64,000 nucleotides of DNA from Otis tarda (lineage: Eukaryota > Chordata > Aves > Otidiformes > Otididae), in contig CM048553.1 of NCBI GenBank assembly GCA_026413225.1, forward strand, positions 25,172,501 to 25,236,500, given 5' to 3'. The translations under genes were made by a program, and so were the position numbers. Positions within the stretch are counted from its first letter, which is position 1. Every line of letters starts with the position of its first letter. Under the pieces are notes generated by a model. It was given only the letters and a program-made list of their open reading frames with translations. It ran no database searches and was not told the origin of the DNA. Below, one piece after another: positions 46,901 to 56,911 of the stretch.

Positions 46901-49900
46901 AAAACCAATTCAGAACAAGAGAGAATACTTCTTATTTTTTGGTAAATAGTAAATAGGTATTTTTTGGTAAATAGTTTTAACTGAAGAGCTCAAAGCTAAA
47001 GTAAAATATCTATAAATGACAAATCTTCAAACCCTTGGCTTACTTGTATGAAGCATCAAGTAGAGTTTGGAGCATGTCATCCTCCTTTTCCTCAGACTTT
47101 CGACGTTTCTGGATAACCTTGTAGAAAATATTCTTTATTTCTCTGTGTGCTCGATCTCGACGTCTGCGATTCAAAACACTGCTGTTAAGAACTTTATACA
47201 AAGCAAAACATAAAATGCTTATAAGGATTTTTTAGGACACATAAAATAGCTTACAAAGAAGAAACAGAGGGGAAAAAAATCCCCAAATAACAAAGATTAT
47301 TGCTTCATCTGTTATTTCTGGTACCTGAAGCTAGGCAGAGGCAGCCAACCTGGCAGAAGCCAGGCAGCATGAGTAAAACCTCCATCCAAATCAGCATACA
47401 GCTGAGCCACCTTCTCATTCAGTAAGCTTCTTATTTCTTTCCCGTGTAAGCAATGACTTGCTGTCAAAATGATAAGTTCTGAAAGGGCTTCAAACAGGTC
47501 TGAGGAAAGATTTGAAAAATGTCACTGAAGATGCATTTCAGATGAGATGTTGTACTTTACAAGTTGTTATTAATTTTTATTTTGTAGAAGAGGAAAAATA
47601 AGTAACAGGACACAGATCTGTTTTAAATATTTTAAATGGAGATTTAGATTGTTTCATTAGGAGAATGAAGCATCTAATTTCTCTGTGTCTATCAGGTCTC
47701 TTCAAGCAACTTTTTAATTATACTGCTGATTTCAACAACTTTTTCCTAAGGTATTTCTTTCCAGAAATTTTTCTAGGAGAGCTAGTAATCCTTCCAAAGT
47801 AAGCCATGCAGCCCAAGCTCAATCCTTAATAATTATAAAAGAAGTAATATAAAAACTTAACCGTGAAATTAAAATTCATGGGAAACCAATTAGTTTTGCT
47901 GCTTACTGAATTATTTTTAAATAATAATAATGAGACATGTAAATATAAAATTATATCTTATTACATTGTTAACTATATTATATATAATATTATAGCCTTA
48001 CAAAATAAATATTAAATATATTAAAATATATGAGTATTTTATAATATGTAAATAATATTTACTTAAATATAAATATATATGCTTAAATAAATAATATTTC
48101 TGACACTACTATACCACTGTGGGCTTGCAACAACAGTGATGGGCGATGCCTAGCAGGCTAGTTGGGAAAGACAGGTGGGAAATAAAGGAAGAATTCCCCT
48201 TCCATCACTAATCTAATCACACCAGCTTCAAGGATGCAGTTTTTCAGTGTAGAAAACCCCTGAGCTAAGATCTCTGACACAGGCTCTGCGAAGTCAGAGC
48301 AGTATCTTTTCCTAGGGACTAAGAAGTGTTTACGCTGAGCTGGCTCATACCATGCAGAACAAGTGTGATTCAGCCAGGCAGGCGGTACACTCTCTATAAG
48401 CTGACTAAGCGAGCAAAAGTAAGGTAGTCCTTCACTCCTGTCAATGATTTCTGAGCAGCTTTATTCTCCAATAGCCTTAAATTTTATTAAACAAAATCTG
48501 TACTTTGCACGTTTCTTCTGATGTTCAGTGCAGTTTTACCTACGTCATTTTAAATTTCTTTAATATTGCAGTAAATCATTTACAAAAATACACTGCATTG
48601 GCCTTAATTCCTCCACAGAAAATATGAAGAAAAAGGCATCTGATCTCGCTTACTTTTTTCTCCACTCTCTCCCCATGCTTTGAAATACTCCTTTGTTTCT
48701 TTTTCAATCACAGATACATGCTGTTTAAACTGGGCAATATTTAGCCCAGTTTTGAGCATCTTCTTCTGTTCCAAAAAAACCTAGAGTAATCAAGACAGAA
48801 AAAGCAATCAGTAAAAGAATCATCCTATTAAGGTAATTAACAACTTATTATAATTTGTACTATAACAACATACAAAAGTAAAAAGCAATTATTATTAGAA
48901 TTGTAGGGTACAACAGATACTCAAATTTAAATAATAATATTCTGGTTTTCACCTTCCTTGTTTTTCAAGCAAAAGTTTAGTAACATCCAAGTAACTCAAG
49001 GGAGCTACGATTCCCTCTTTTACAGTACCAAAACAGAAAATAATTTTAGTAACTTTGTTAAACTTTAGCCCTTGAAGATACAAGAAGCATTCAAGATTGA
49101 AGCATGAAACACAATGTACATACATAATCACAAACATAATCAGACCTCACCTTGCAAAGTCTGGATTCAGTCTGTATTCCTTGTTACTTTCTCTCCCCTT
49201 ACTTTCTCTCCCCCAGAGCATCTGTCTTCTCTCATGCACCTTGCTTTTACAAAGCCCTCTGGTATCACTGCCCAGGAAGCAAACTGCTTCCTAGGAAAAT
49301 GGTGAGCTTCAAATCCTTCTCACCTCTTCCTCTTTTTCTTTATATAGACTCATAGCTAACAATCCTACTGGTAAAAAGCCCATTATTAGATGAGAACCGT
49401 TCAATGGACTGACAGGACACATACTCATAAAATTATTCAATTAATTTTAAGCCCTAATCATGAATTAGGGCATCTGCCCTATAGATCTGCACTATACAAT
49501 GAGCAACACACCAAAAAGTTGTCTTCCCACCAAGGGCTCTGCTCGTACTATAAAGCTATTAACAAAACAAAAGGCATAAGAAAGAAAAGGTTACTTCCTA
49601 GAAACTTCTGTTTTCAGAATGCAGTGGGGACTGCAGCCGTCTGTCAGAGCGTACACATGCCACAGAGCAGAGACAAGTACATTTTCCCTTGCTACATGCT
49701 AGCACATCTCCATCTCCGGCTTAATGGAGACAGGAATGGCACACAGCAGCGAACACATCCTCTGCCATTTCAGCTCCTCTCAAGGCAAAGCCATTTGCAA
49801 GACGCTTGGAGTGAGGAGAGTGATATATAGATATACAGACTATGTATTTTAACAAAAATTACCAGAATTACTGGTAAATAATTAACTTCTTCCTTTTAAA

Positions 49901-52900
49901 GAGTAAGGAATGGTTCTTCTAAACACGACTGAAAGTCACTGTCAGACTGAAGAGAGAGAGTTAGCAGCCTGAAAAGAGAGAATGGGGCCTCAAAATCAAG
50001 TTCTGGATGATCCATCAATGGTAGAACGCCAACGAAAGTTTGAATGGCTCTCTAAATGCCTTCCCAGTAGATGGTATGGATGTCGTCTATCTGGACTCCT
50101 GTAAGGTCTTTGATACACTACCTTACAACACCCTTCTCTCTAAATTGGAGAGAGATGGACTTGATGGGTGGACTGTTCAGTGGATGAGGAATTGGTTGGA
50201 TGATCATATCCAGAGGTCAATGGCTCAATGTTCAGATGGAGATCAGTGACAAGTGGTGTCCCTCAGGGGTCCGTGTTAGGACAGTACTGTTTAATATCTT
50301 CTTCAGTGATGCAGATAGTGGGATCGAGTGCACCTTCAGCAAATTCTCAGATGATACCAAGTTCAGCAGTGCGGTCAACACAGTTGAGGGACAGGATGCC
50401 ATTCTGAGAGACCTGGACAAGCTCAAGAAATGGGCCCATGCGAACCTCATGAGGTTCAGTAAGACCAAGTGCAAGGTCCTGCACATGGGTCAGGGCAATT
50501 CCTAAACTAATACAGGCTGAGAGACACAGGAGGGATTCAGAGCAGCCCTGTGGAGAAGGACTTGGGGGTACTGGTGTATGAAAAGCTGGACATGAGCTGG
50601 CAATATGAGCTCGCAGCCCAGAAAGCCAACTGCATCCTGAGCTGCATCAAAAGAAGCACAGCCAGCAGGTCAAGGGAGGTGATTCTCCTCTATTCCACTC
50701 TCGTGAGACCCCACCTGCAGTACTGCATCCAGCTCTGGAGCGCCCAACATAAGAAGGACATGGACCTGTTGGAGCGAGTCCAAATGAGGGCCACGAAGAT
50801 GATCAGAGGGCTGGAGCACCTCTCCTATGAGGACAGGCTGAGAGTGTTGAGGTTGTTCAGCCTGGAGAAGAGAAGGCTCCAGGGAGACCTTATTGCAGCC
50901 TTTCAGTACTTAAACAGGGCTTATAAGAAAGATGGAGACAAACGTTTTAGTAGAGCCTGTTGCACAAATCCATCAAGTGCAAAAAAAACCCCACCAACCA
51001 AACAATCCTCCTCCCAATTTTGTGACACTGTCCATAATTCAACACTTCCTGACAAAACAGGAGACAACTAACTTCTTCACTTATTTACAAAGTGCCAAGT
51101 TGTTGGTAGTCAGTTGTATACGAGATTCCCAAAAGAACGGGGTAAGAACAACATACATGCGTTGTGGGTCAGTGCAAAATGCTGGTATGCAGGAAAAGAG
51201 ACAAGGGATTACTGCCCCTAAGCCCCATAATTAAGAGGGCAACAATCACTGCAAGTACCTTCAGCAGGGGAGAATGAAGAGGCATGCTAAGGAGGAAAGG
51301 TCTTGATGGCTGCAGAAACTATTACAGTCAAATGATTGGCACCTATACAAACAAAATTAAGCCAAAGCTGGAAATAAAAAAAAAAAAAGTGTATCACAAT
51401 GCTGTTCCTGCCACCAGACTACCCTGTGGTACAACAGGCTGCTGATGTCAACACACACTGAATACAGAATCCCAGTGGAGCAAGTCTGTCCACAGAAGAG
51501 TTGGCTTCCGCAGTTTAGGAGTTTGCCATGCCAGATAACATGCACAAACAAGAAAGAAGCCAAGGCTTATCTCTGAAACAGTGCCACAAGACCCAGCCAC
51601 CATGCTTCCTGATCCATGCAGACTGCACTCTGCAAACACATACAGACTGATTTTTGTTCGAACAAGACAAACGTTGTGGTGCAAACTGGCAAATTAATAC
51701 TCCTGTATCTAGATTTGGCATGGCATAAATGAGAAATTATCTCTTAAAGCTCTCTCAAAAGAAAGACCTAAAGTTGCTAGTAAGGGAAAAGTAAACTGCA
51801 GTCAGTGGCATGCTATATGCGAAGGAAAAAGAGACTCATTTATTAGTTTTTCCTCTAGGGTGGGATTAGATGGTTTCAAGAACAAAAAATAGCATCCACA
51901 GTGATGAATGGCCAGGTGGTAAATAAAGCAACCTAAATATGTTTGGTCTTGATTATCCAACTGAGACAACTTGCCTGCAATATGCCAGAATTGCGTATGA
52001 ACACATAATCCCATCATACAGAGCCAGGAGCTCAGAGCTGCCTACTCAGAATTTAAATTATGCTACTTTTCTACTCATCTTCTATTTAAAATACATACCA
52101 TATTAGGGACATCGTAAGCAACTCCCTTGCCAAAAACTGGTGTAGTTAACCGAGAGTATACATCCTCTGCATTCAAATCTTCATTTTTACTATTGAAGAG
52201 GAGAGCAGCAGCATCACTACCCAGTAAGTATGTGAATGTCTTGCCAACCATAGTGAAACTAAACACAGGGCCATACTAAGAGAGAGAAAAAGAAATCAGT
52301 TTATTTTAAATAAGAACAACACAAATCATTACATCTGTATCTCTTTAGGTACAGGTTTCCATAAATCACTTACTCTCCGAAGAAGTGTCTAGAGATTTAA
52401 CAAAGATATAAATATTTTAAACCATGTTTAAATTCTGCTCTCAGTATATCACAGTGAACACACATGATCTTGCACATTTTAAAACCATTTCGTTTTTAAG
52501 ATGTAAATAAAAGATCAACTACACTACAAAAACTAACAGGGAGGTTACAGCACTTACAGCCTCTAGTAATCTACAAACATAGTCTCAAAAAATTCTGCCT
52601 TTGGAGTTCCACATAAGTAATTATGAGCAAATATGAAAAAGTAAAGTTTAAAGGTCATCTCCACCAGATCTTCACATATTAAATTCGGCTTTCTCTAAGC
52701 TAACCAAGCTAAGATTTAAGCCTATGTTTTAGACAATGCAAAACACATAATTAAATTTTATTTCATTGGAATTAAGGCTCTACTGCCTTAGTCCATTCCT
52801 TTTGGGCTGTTATATTATAAAACCTACTGGGGTTGTATACACCAGCCCTTTTAACATTGGACAGGGCCTTAAAATTCATCAAATTGCCTACACAGGTGGT

Positions 52901-54229
52901 CTGCTACATTCCAGCCTGGTCACAGATTAGTAAAGAGTGAGATTAAAGGTTCCCAATTCAGGCAAGAAATAATGCCATTGAAATGGTTTATTACTTAACG
53001 TGTGATTCAGCTATGAGCATTACCCAAATACACAGACGTATTTCTTAAACCTGAAACACAAGAGATACCTCAGAAAACACTATTGCTCTAACAATTATGT
53101 ACATAAAGAGATCTGAAGAGACCAGAACCTACTCTGCATGCTCCTTTCCATACTCGAGGTGGTAAATGAGAATGAATTCATTTTAAACATGTTCCAGATA
53201 GAGAATTTACTATATATGCAAAAATATTTTAGTATACGCTGGTTCCAAATAAGATAATTTCATAGATACACTAAAATATTTTAGTATATGCTGACGTGGG
53301 AAAACATACCTTGTCATAAGCATTTTCCAAAAATTCAATGGGACTTTTTCCAAATGCAATTGCATGTCCAAGGAAAGGGATGTTTGAGGAAATATAAGGT
53401 GGGTATTTCTGAGGAAGAAAGAGAAAAGTAAATATTGAATTTTCTTCCAAGAATAATAAAATCATGCTCATTTATATAAAAACTAAACACAGAGAAGGCT
53501 TTATACATGTTCTGTGAAAAAAAGCCAACTCCAGACAACTGATTTTTTTTAATAGAGTAACAGTGAGCAAGCCTTAAAAGTAGCAGAGGTTAAAATAAAA
53601 CGAATATAACTAAGATTCCTGCTAATCTGCCTCTGAAAACAAAATCAAAAAGATACTGCAATCGGAAAGCAAGCAGTCAGGAGCGAAACAGCACTGACGA
53701 TCTGTTAAAGGGTCCCCCCGGCAGCATCAACCTCAGTTCAGCAGCGGGTTTCACGCACACGCCGCGGCACTGACGGAACGGCACCGGGCACGGCCTCGGC
53801 CTCCACAGAGCCCGAGCGCCTCCGCCCCGGGCGGTACCGGCCAGCCGGGCCGAGGGACAGGCCAACGCCAGGCTCCCGCCAGAGCCCGCCCCCGGCGGGG
53901 GGCTGCGGGGAAGGCCAGCGCCTGCTCCCGCACTCTGGGATTTCAGCGCCCACGTCTTTGCGCTCCCCAGGAACGATGCACCGCTGCTCCCCGGCACCGC
54001 TGCTCCCCGCAAGGCGGCCGCCCGGATCCCCTCGCCCCGGCCCCGCGGAGGGCACCGCGCGTCCCCCAGCGCCTACCCTCTGGTCGGAGCCGCCGTGGCG
54101 CCGGTAGCCCAGCTGGAAGAGGTAACCGAGGCTGAGCGCGAAGGCGGAGGCGGCCAGCACCAGGGAGAGCGGGTTGCCGACAGCCTCCCGCTCCAGCAGG
54201 GACTCGCCGACCGCCATCAGGCTCAGCAT
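43793..54229 (-). CDS. CYP51A1: CYP51A1, lanosterol 14-alpha-demethylase, complete (10 exons)
   Basis: ER-membrane cytochrome P450 that removes the 14-alpha-methyl group of lanosterol and 24,25-dihydrolanosterol in cholesterol synthesis, using electrons from POR. Ten exons join in phase to 1,491 nt (496 residues; human about 503-509). N-terminal membrane anchor at about residues 20-42. The SRS1 region has the conserved YDVPN. The I-helix [12 protein letters not shown] gives His307-Thr308, ExxR is Glu362/Arg365, and FGAGRHRCIG has the haem-ligating Cys442. The tail is RYKRRSQ. An in-frame ATG lies 32 codons upstream; I chose the ATG at 54229 because translation from it begins just before the conserved anchor. 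Regulation is expected through SREBP; see the promoter entry. Confidence 0.97.
43972..44613 (-). other. CYP51A1: CYP51A1 intron 9
   Basis: Nothing recognised. Confidence 0.7.
44614..44782 (-). CDS. CYP51A1: CYP51A1 exon 9
   Basis: [20 protein letters not shown] to [11 protein letters not shown]. Acceptor cttgtag and donor gtgagt on the minus strand. It contains the meander and PERYLQDN segment. Confidence 0.96.
44783..45695 (-). other. CYP51A1: CYP51A1 intron 8
   Basis: It carries a degraded antisense CR1 piece near 45290-45480. Otherwise nothing was recognised. Confidence 0.7.
45290..45480 (-). repeat. old CR1 LINE fragment
   Basis: Words such as cttctccaggctgaacaaac, ctcctcacaggg and ggtggccctctgcttgc match the antisense CR1 C-terminal region in diverged form. 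It is much more degraded than the copies at 18619 and 39611. Confidence 0.7.
45696..45791 (-). CDS. CYP51A1: CYP51A1 exon 8, ExxR
   Basis: 32 codons, [20 protein letters not shown] to RMAKTPQ. The K-helix ExxR pair (E-T-L-R) forms part of the haem-pocket salt-bridge network. Donor gtgagt. Confidence 0.96.
45792..46377 (-). other. CYP51A1: CYP51A1 intron 7
   Basis: AT-rich. Nothing recognised. Confidence 0.7.
46378..46573 (-). CDS. CYP51A1: CYP51A1 exon 7, I-helix
   Basis: (K)[35 protein letters not shown], to LPPLTYDQ. It contains the oxygen-activating I-helix with the CYP51-typical His-Thr. The donor gtttgt is slightly off consensus. Confidence 0.96.
46574..47043 (-). other. CYP51A1: CYP51A1 intron 6
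   Basis: It contains a short direct duplication of tattttttggtaaatag at about 46935 and 46959. Nothing else was seen. Confidence 0.7.
47044..47163 (-). CDS. CYP51A1: CYP51A1 exon 6
   Basis: (R)[18 protein letters not shown] to LLDASYK. Acceptor gaatcgcag and donor gtaagc on the minus strand. Matches the G/H-helix region. Confidence 0.95.
47325..47499 (-). CDS. CYP51A1: CYP51A1 exon 5
   Basis: (N)[19 protein letters not shown] to [10 protein letters not shown] plus two bases. Acceptor tttcctcag and donor gtacca. It contains the ILTASHCL and LPGWLPLP signatures of animal CYP51. Confidence 0.96.
47500..48653 (-). other. CYP51A1: CYP51A1 intron 4
   Basis: It contains a very AT-rich, low-complexity stretch at about 47910-48105 made of TAAATA/TATAAT words. 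No gene was seen. Confidence 0.75.
48654..48780 (-). CDS. CYP51A1: CYP51A1 exon 4
   Basis: [20 protein letters not shown] to WGESGEK plus one base. Acceptor attactctag and donor gtaagc. Confidence 0.95.
48781..52098 (-). other. CYP51A1: CYP51A1 intron 3 (large)
   Basis: It holds a CR1 with RT remnants at about 50030-50965 and a 15-bp duplication of ttactttctctcccc near 49184-49213. The 146-codon open frame at 49390-49830 on the plus strand resembles nothing I know and was not accepted as a gene. Confidence 0.7.
50030..50965 (+). repeat. CR1 LINE fragment with reverse-transcriptase remnants, 3'-truncated
   Basis: The plus strand shows ORF2 pieces: [13 protein letters not shown] (RT motif context), then [12 protein letters not shown], then [53 protein letters not shown] and [19 protein letters not shown]. 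Frameshifts and a stop at 50247 show it is dead. Recognisable CR1 ends near 50960, before the expected 3' UTR and octamer tail. It is antisense to CYP51A1. Confidence 0.93.
52099..52275 (-). CDS. CYP51A1: CYP51A1 exon 3
   Basis: 59 codons, [20 protein letters not shown] to GVAYDVPNM. Acceptor tctcttag and donor gtatgt. It is nearly identical to the mammalian exon and includes the substrate-recognition SRS1 segment. Confidence 0.97.
52276..53309 (-). other. CYP51A1: CYP51A1 intron 2
   Basis: AT-rich. Nothing recognised. Confidence 0.7.
53310..53408 (-). CDS. CYP51A1: CYP51A1 exon 2
   Basis: 33 codons, [20 protein letters not shown] to ENAYDK. Acceptor cttcctcag and donor gtatgt. Matches [20 protein letters not shown] of mammals. 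Confidence 0.96.
53409..54076 (-). other. CYP51A1: CYP51A1 intron 1
   Basis: AT-rich distally, then very GC-rich from about 53700. The GC-rich end belongs to the CpG island. Long open frames here in several frames are a composition effect. Confidence 0.75.
54077..54229 (-). CDS. CYP51A1: CYP51A1 exon 1, start and membrane anchor
   Basis: 51 codons, [20 protein letters not shown] to RRHGGSDQR, with hydrophobic anchor [17 protein letters not shown]. The donor is gtaggc. An in-frame upstream ATG at 54325 (MGRDQPSARG) would add 32 Gly/Ala/Arg-rich residues; I prefer the downstream start. Confidence 0.88.
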
Positions 54230-54365
54230 GGCCCCGGCTCCGGCCCCAACGCCGCTCGCCGTCCGCCGGGCTCCGGGCAGCGCGGCCGCCACGCCCCCCC
54301 GCGCGCTGGGCTGATCTCTGCCCATGTGACGATTCCCGGCTCCTGAGCCAACCGGCGGCCGCGCG

Positions 54366-54440
54366 CCACGGGGTGACGGCGTCTGCCGGGCGGCGAGGGG
54401 CGCCATTGGGTGGGCGGGGGGCGGCGGGCGGGGCGCCGGG
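54366..54440 (-). promoter_or_regulatory. CYP51A1: CYP51A1 proximal promoter: CCAAT box, GC boxes, CRE/SRE-like element
   Basis: On the minus strand: CCAAT at 54405-54409 (NF-Y), tandem Sp1-type boxes at 54411-54440, and a TGACG CRE half-site (54374-54378) overlapping TCACCCC (54370-54376). TCACCCC resembles the core of a sterol response element, but the 3' end does not match consensus. Known CYP51 promoters combine GC, CRE and SRE elements, so the layout fits. SREBP binding is inferred. Confidence 0.55.
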
Positions 54441-54785
54441 CCGCGCCGCGGGCAGCGGTTGGCGGCCGGATGGGGCCTGGCGCCTCCGGGCGGGCCCAGC
54501 GGCCGCACCCAGCCCCGGCCGCCCGGCGCGGTCTCTCCCCTGCTTGCCGCCTCCGCAGCTGTTCCCCGCCGCGGCCTTTCCCGCTCCCGGGAGGCTGCCA
54601 GCCGGAGGAGCTGCGCTCGAGGTCGCCCGGGGCTCCCGCTCCCGAGGCTCCTCGGCTTGGCCTGCGCTTGCACAGTGTCTGGCGCCGTCCCGGTGCTGAC
54701 CGGCTCGGTGGCCTCTGCCTCCTTCCTCTGAAGCACCACTCCTCCCCGTGGGGCTGCGGCAGCCACAGCCCTAGGGCAGCAGCAC

Positions 54786-54888
54786 GCTGGGGGAGAAACA
54801 CGCGTGGGTAGACCATGCATGTGTTGAGCTCATGCAGGGGGTGGTGGACATGGGTATAAGCTTGTGTGAGTTCGTGCCCACACATGCA
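54786..54888. repeat. minisatellite, left part
   Basis: Degenerate units of the type gagaaacacgcgtgggta, gagctcatgcaggg and gtataagcttgtgtgag. These match the larger array at 55618-56062. A CR1 separates the two parts. Confidence 0.65.
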
Positions 54889-54889
54889 A

Positions 54890-55618
54890 CCCTACAGGCT
54901 TGGGTTGCAAGAGTGGCTGGAAAGCTGCCTGGTGGAAAAGGACCTGAGGGTGTTGGTCAACAGCCAGCTGAACATGAGCTAGCAGTGAGCCCAGGTGGCC
55001 CAGAAGGCTGATAGCATCCTGGCTTGTATCAGGAGCAGCGTGGCCAGCAGGAGTAGGGAAGCGATTGCCCCCTGTACTCGGCACTGGTGCGTTCACACCT
55101 CAAATACTGTGTGCAGTTTTGGGCCCCTCGCTAGAAGAAGGATGTTGGGGTGCTAGAGCGCGTCCAGAGAAGGGCAACAAAGCTGGTGAAGGGTCTGGAG
55201 AACAGGTCTTCTGGGGAGTGGCTGAGGGAACTGGGATTGTTTAGTCTGGAGAAGAGAAGGCTGAGAGGAGACCTCATTGCTCTCTACAACTACCTGAAAG
55301 GAGACTGTAGTGAGATTGGTGAGTGTTGGTCTCTTCTCCCAAATAGCAAGTGATAGGATGAGAGGAAATGGCCTCAAGTTGCATCAGGGGAGGTTTAGAT
55401 TGGCTATTAGGAAAAATTTCTTTACCGAAAGGGTGGTCAGGCATTGGAACAGGCTGCCCAGGGAAGCGTTGGAGTCACCGTTCCTGGAGGTGTTAAAAAA
55501 ATGTGTAGATGTGGTGCTTAGGGACATGGTTTAGTGGTGGACTTCGCAGTGAAGTTTATGGTTTGGACTCGATCATCTTAAAGGCCTTTTCCAACCTAAA
55601 CGATTCTGTGATTCCATG
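54890..55618 (+). repeat. CR1 LINE 3' fragment inside the minisatellite
   Basis: ORF2 tail remnants: [58 protein letters not shown] and [14 protein letters not shown]. It ends in the CR1 terminal octamers cgattctgtgattccatg. It shares about 80 bases at near identity (55197-55275) with the copy at 59225. Confidence 0.95.
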
Positions 55619-56062
55619 TGTTTATCCCATGTGTGATTGTCCCACACAAATCCATACCCATGTGAGGGTGACATGCATGGATATGAACTTGCATGGAGAG
55701 AAATGCTCATGAGTATGAACTCAAATGGGAAGACCAAGCATAGTTGAACTTGTGTGGCTGAATGCGTGTGGATTTGGACACGTGCAGGTATGAACTCACG
55801 TGGGAGAACCATGAGTGGATATGAACTCAGATGGAGATAAGTTGCCTGGATAAACAATGTGTGGGATAAACTCTCCTGTGGAGAAGCACAGGTGGGTATG
55901 AGCTCATGTGGGGATAAATGTGTGTGGGTATGGACTTGTAGGATAAACAAGAGAAACATGTGTGGGTATTAACTCACATGGGGAGAAACGTGTGGAGTGT
56001 GTGGTGTAAAACATACATGGGGAGAAACGTGGGGGGACACATGTGGTGATGACCTGTACCAG
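55618..56062. repeat. degenerate minisatellite A
   Basis: About ten imperfect units of roughly 30-50 bases built on tgtgggtatgaactcatgtggggagaaacgtg. Unit boundaries drift and units differ in length. The minus-strand open frame across it is a product of the repeat. Confidence 0.85.
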
Positions 56063-56078
56063 GGGGCTTGCCTAGCTT

Positions 56079-56290
56079 AACCCACAACATGTAATCCACC
56101 CAGCATAATCCACGCTGGATAACTCACCCAAGATAACCCACACCGGATAACCCACCTGGGAGAACACACACCAGAGTGACCCACCAAGGATAACCCATGC
56201 CAGAAAACCCACGCGAGCTAACCCATCTTGGATAACCCACACCAGAGAATCCACAGGGGACAACCCACCCAGAGAATCTGTGCTGGATTA
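56079..56290. repeat. degenerate minisatellite B
   Basis: About thirteen units of roughly 13-16 bases built on gataacccacaccag (ggataacccacctggg, ggataacccatgccag and so on). The unit differs from minisatellite A right beside it. Confidence 0.88.
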
Positions 56291-56712
56291 CAGGCAGCAG
56301 GCTATATTATACCAGCAGTGTTACTCGGACAGCTGAGCATGCAGACACACATTCTGTGCGGCAGAGAAACAGGTCAGTGTTGTGAACAACAGGACCTTGC
56401 CAAGCACGTGCTGTCATGATCGATGCTTTGTGCGTGTCAAGCCTTTATTTGCCTGATGATCATACATGCACAAATCATGCCACTTAAAAAGATTTCACAG
56501 ATGGGGTCCCTGTGGCAGCTGTATTAAAAAGAGTAAATTGAAGAGGGGATACTTGGTTAGAAGCCATGGCAGCTGACAGCAGCGTACATTAAAAACTGTC
56601 TTTTTCTCGGTTATGTGCTTCATCACCCTCTTATCTCGTGATATGTTTATACTCTTCAGGGGCATAGCTAAATGCCAGCATTTTACTAACAGATTGAATG
56701 CCTGATACTCAC
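56291..56712. other. stretch between minisatellite B and the LRRD1 exon remnant
   Basis: No coding sequence recognised. The final LRRD1 exon should lie on this side on the minus strand, but I could not identify it. Confidence 0.6.
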
Positions 56713-56911
56713 CACTCAGGTCAAGCTGCTGTAGATTTCTTAGTGATGTAATTGATCTGGGGAGCTGACCGATACCATTATTATTTGCAATTAAATGGAC
56801 CAAATACTCCAGTTCACCTATGCTGTCTAGAATTTCCTTCAATGCATTGTGAGATACATCCAGTTCCCTGAGGCAAACCAGTTTGGATAGCTCCTCTAGA
56901 ATTTTAGTTAA
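56713..56911 (-). pseudogene. LRRD1: LRRD1 exon remnant with good splice sites
   Basis: On the minus strand LTKILEELSKLVCLRELDVS...NALKEILDSIGELEYLVHL...LRNLQQLDLSG is open through 66 codons. It sits between the acceptor tctttatcag and the donor gtgagt. This exon looks preserved, unlike the larger exon upstream. Confidence 0.85.

Larger units (their letters stand above)
53700..54780. promoter_or_regulatory. CYP51A1: CpG island over the CYP51A1 promoter
   Basis: Abrupt change to very high GC with dense CG dinucleotides, covering exon 1, the start of intron 1 and about 550 bases upstream. It is the only such island in the window and marks the CYP51A1 transcription start. Confidence 0.9.

Noticed and set aside
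47910..48105. Very AT-rich block as possible origin or matrix-attachment region
   Set aside because: Composition alone does not support a functional call; simple AT-rich intron DNA explains it.
49390..49830. 146-codon plus-strand open frame in CYP51A1 intron 3
   Set aside because: No domain, no signal, no splice or promoter context, and low-complexity AT-rich surroundings. Not supported as a gene.
53738..54820. 360-codon and other long open frames across the GC-rich promoter region
   Set aside because: High GC suppresses stops in all frames. The only supported coding part is CYP51A1 exon 1 (54077-54229).
55573..55959. 128-codon minus-strand open frame with repeated PHELIP/HTHLS-like peptides
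   Set aside because: It is a translation of the minisatellite; the repetition comes from DNA repeats, not a protein.
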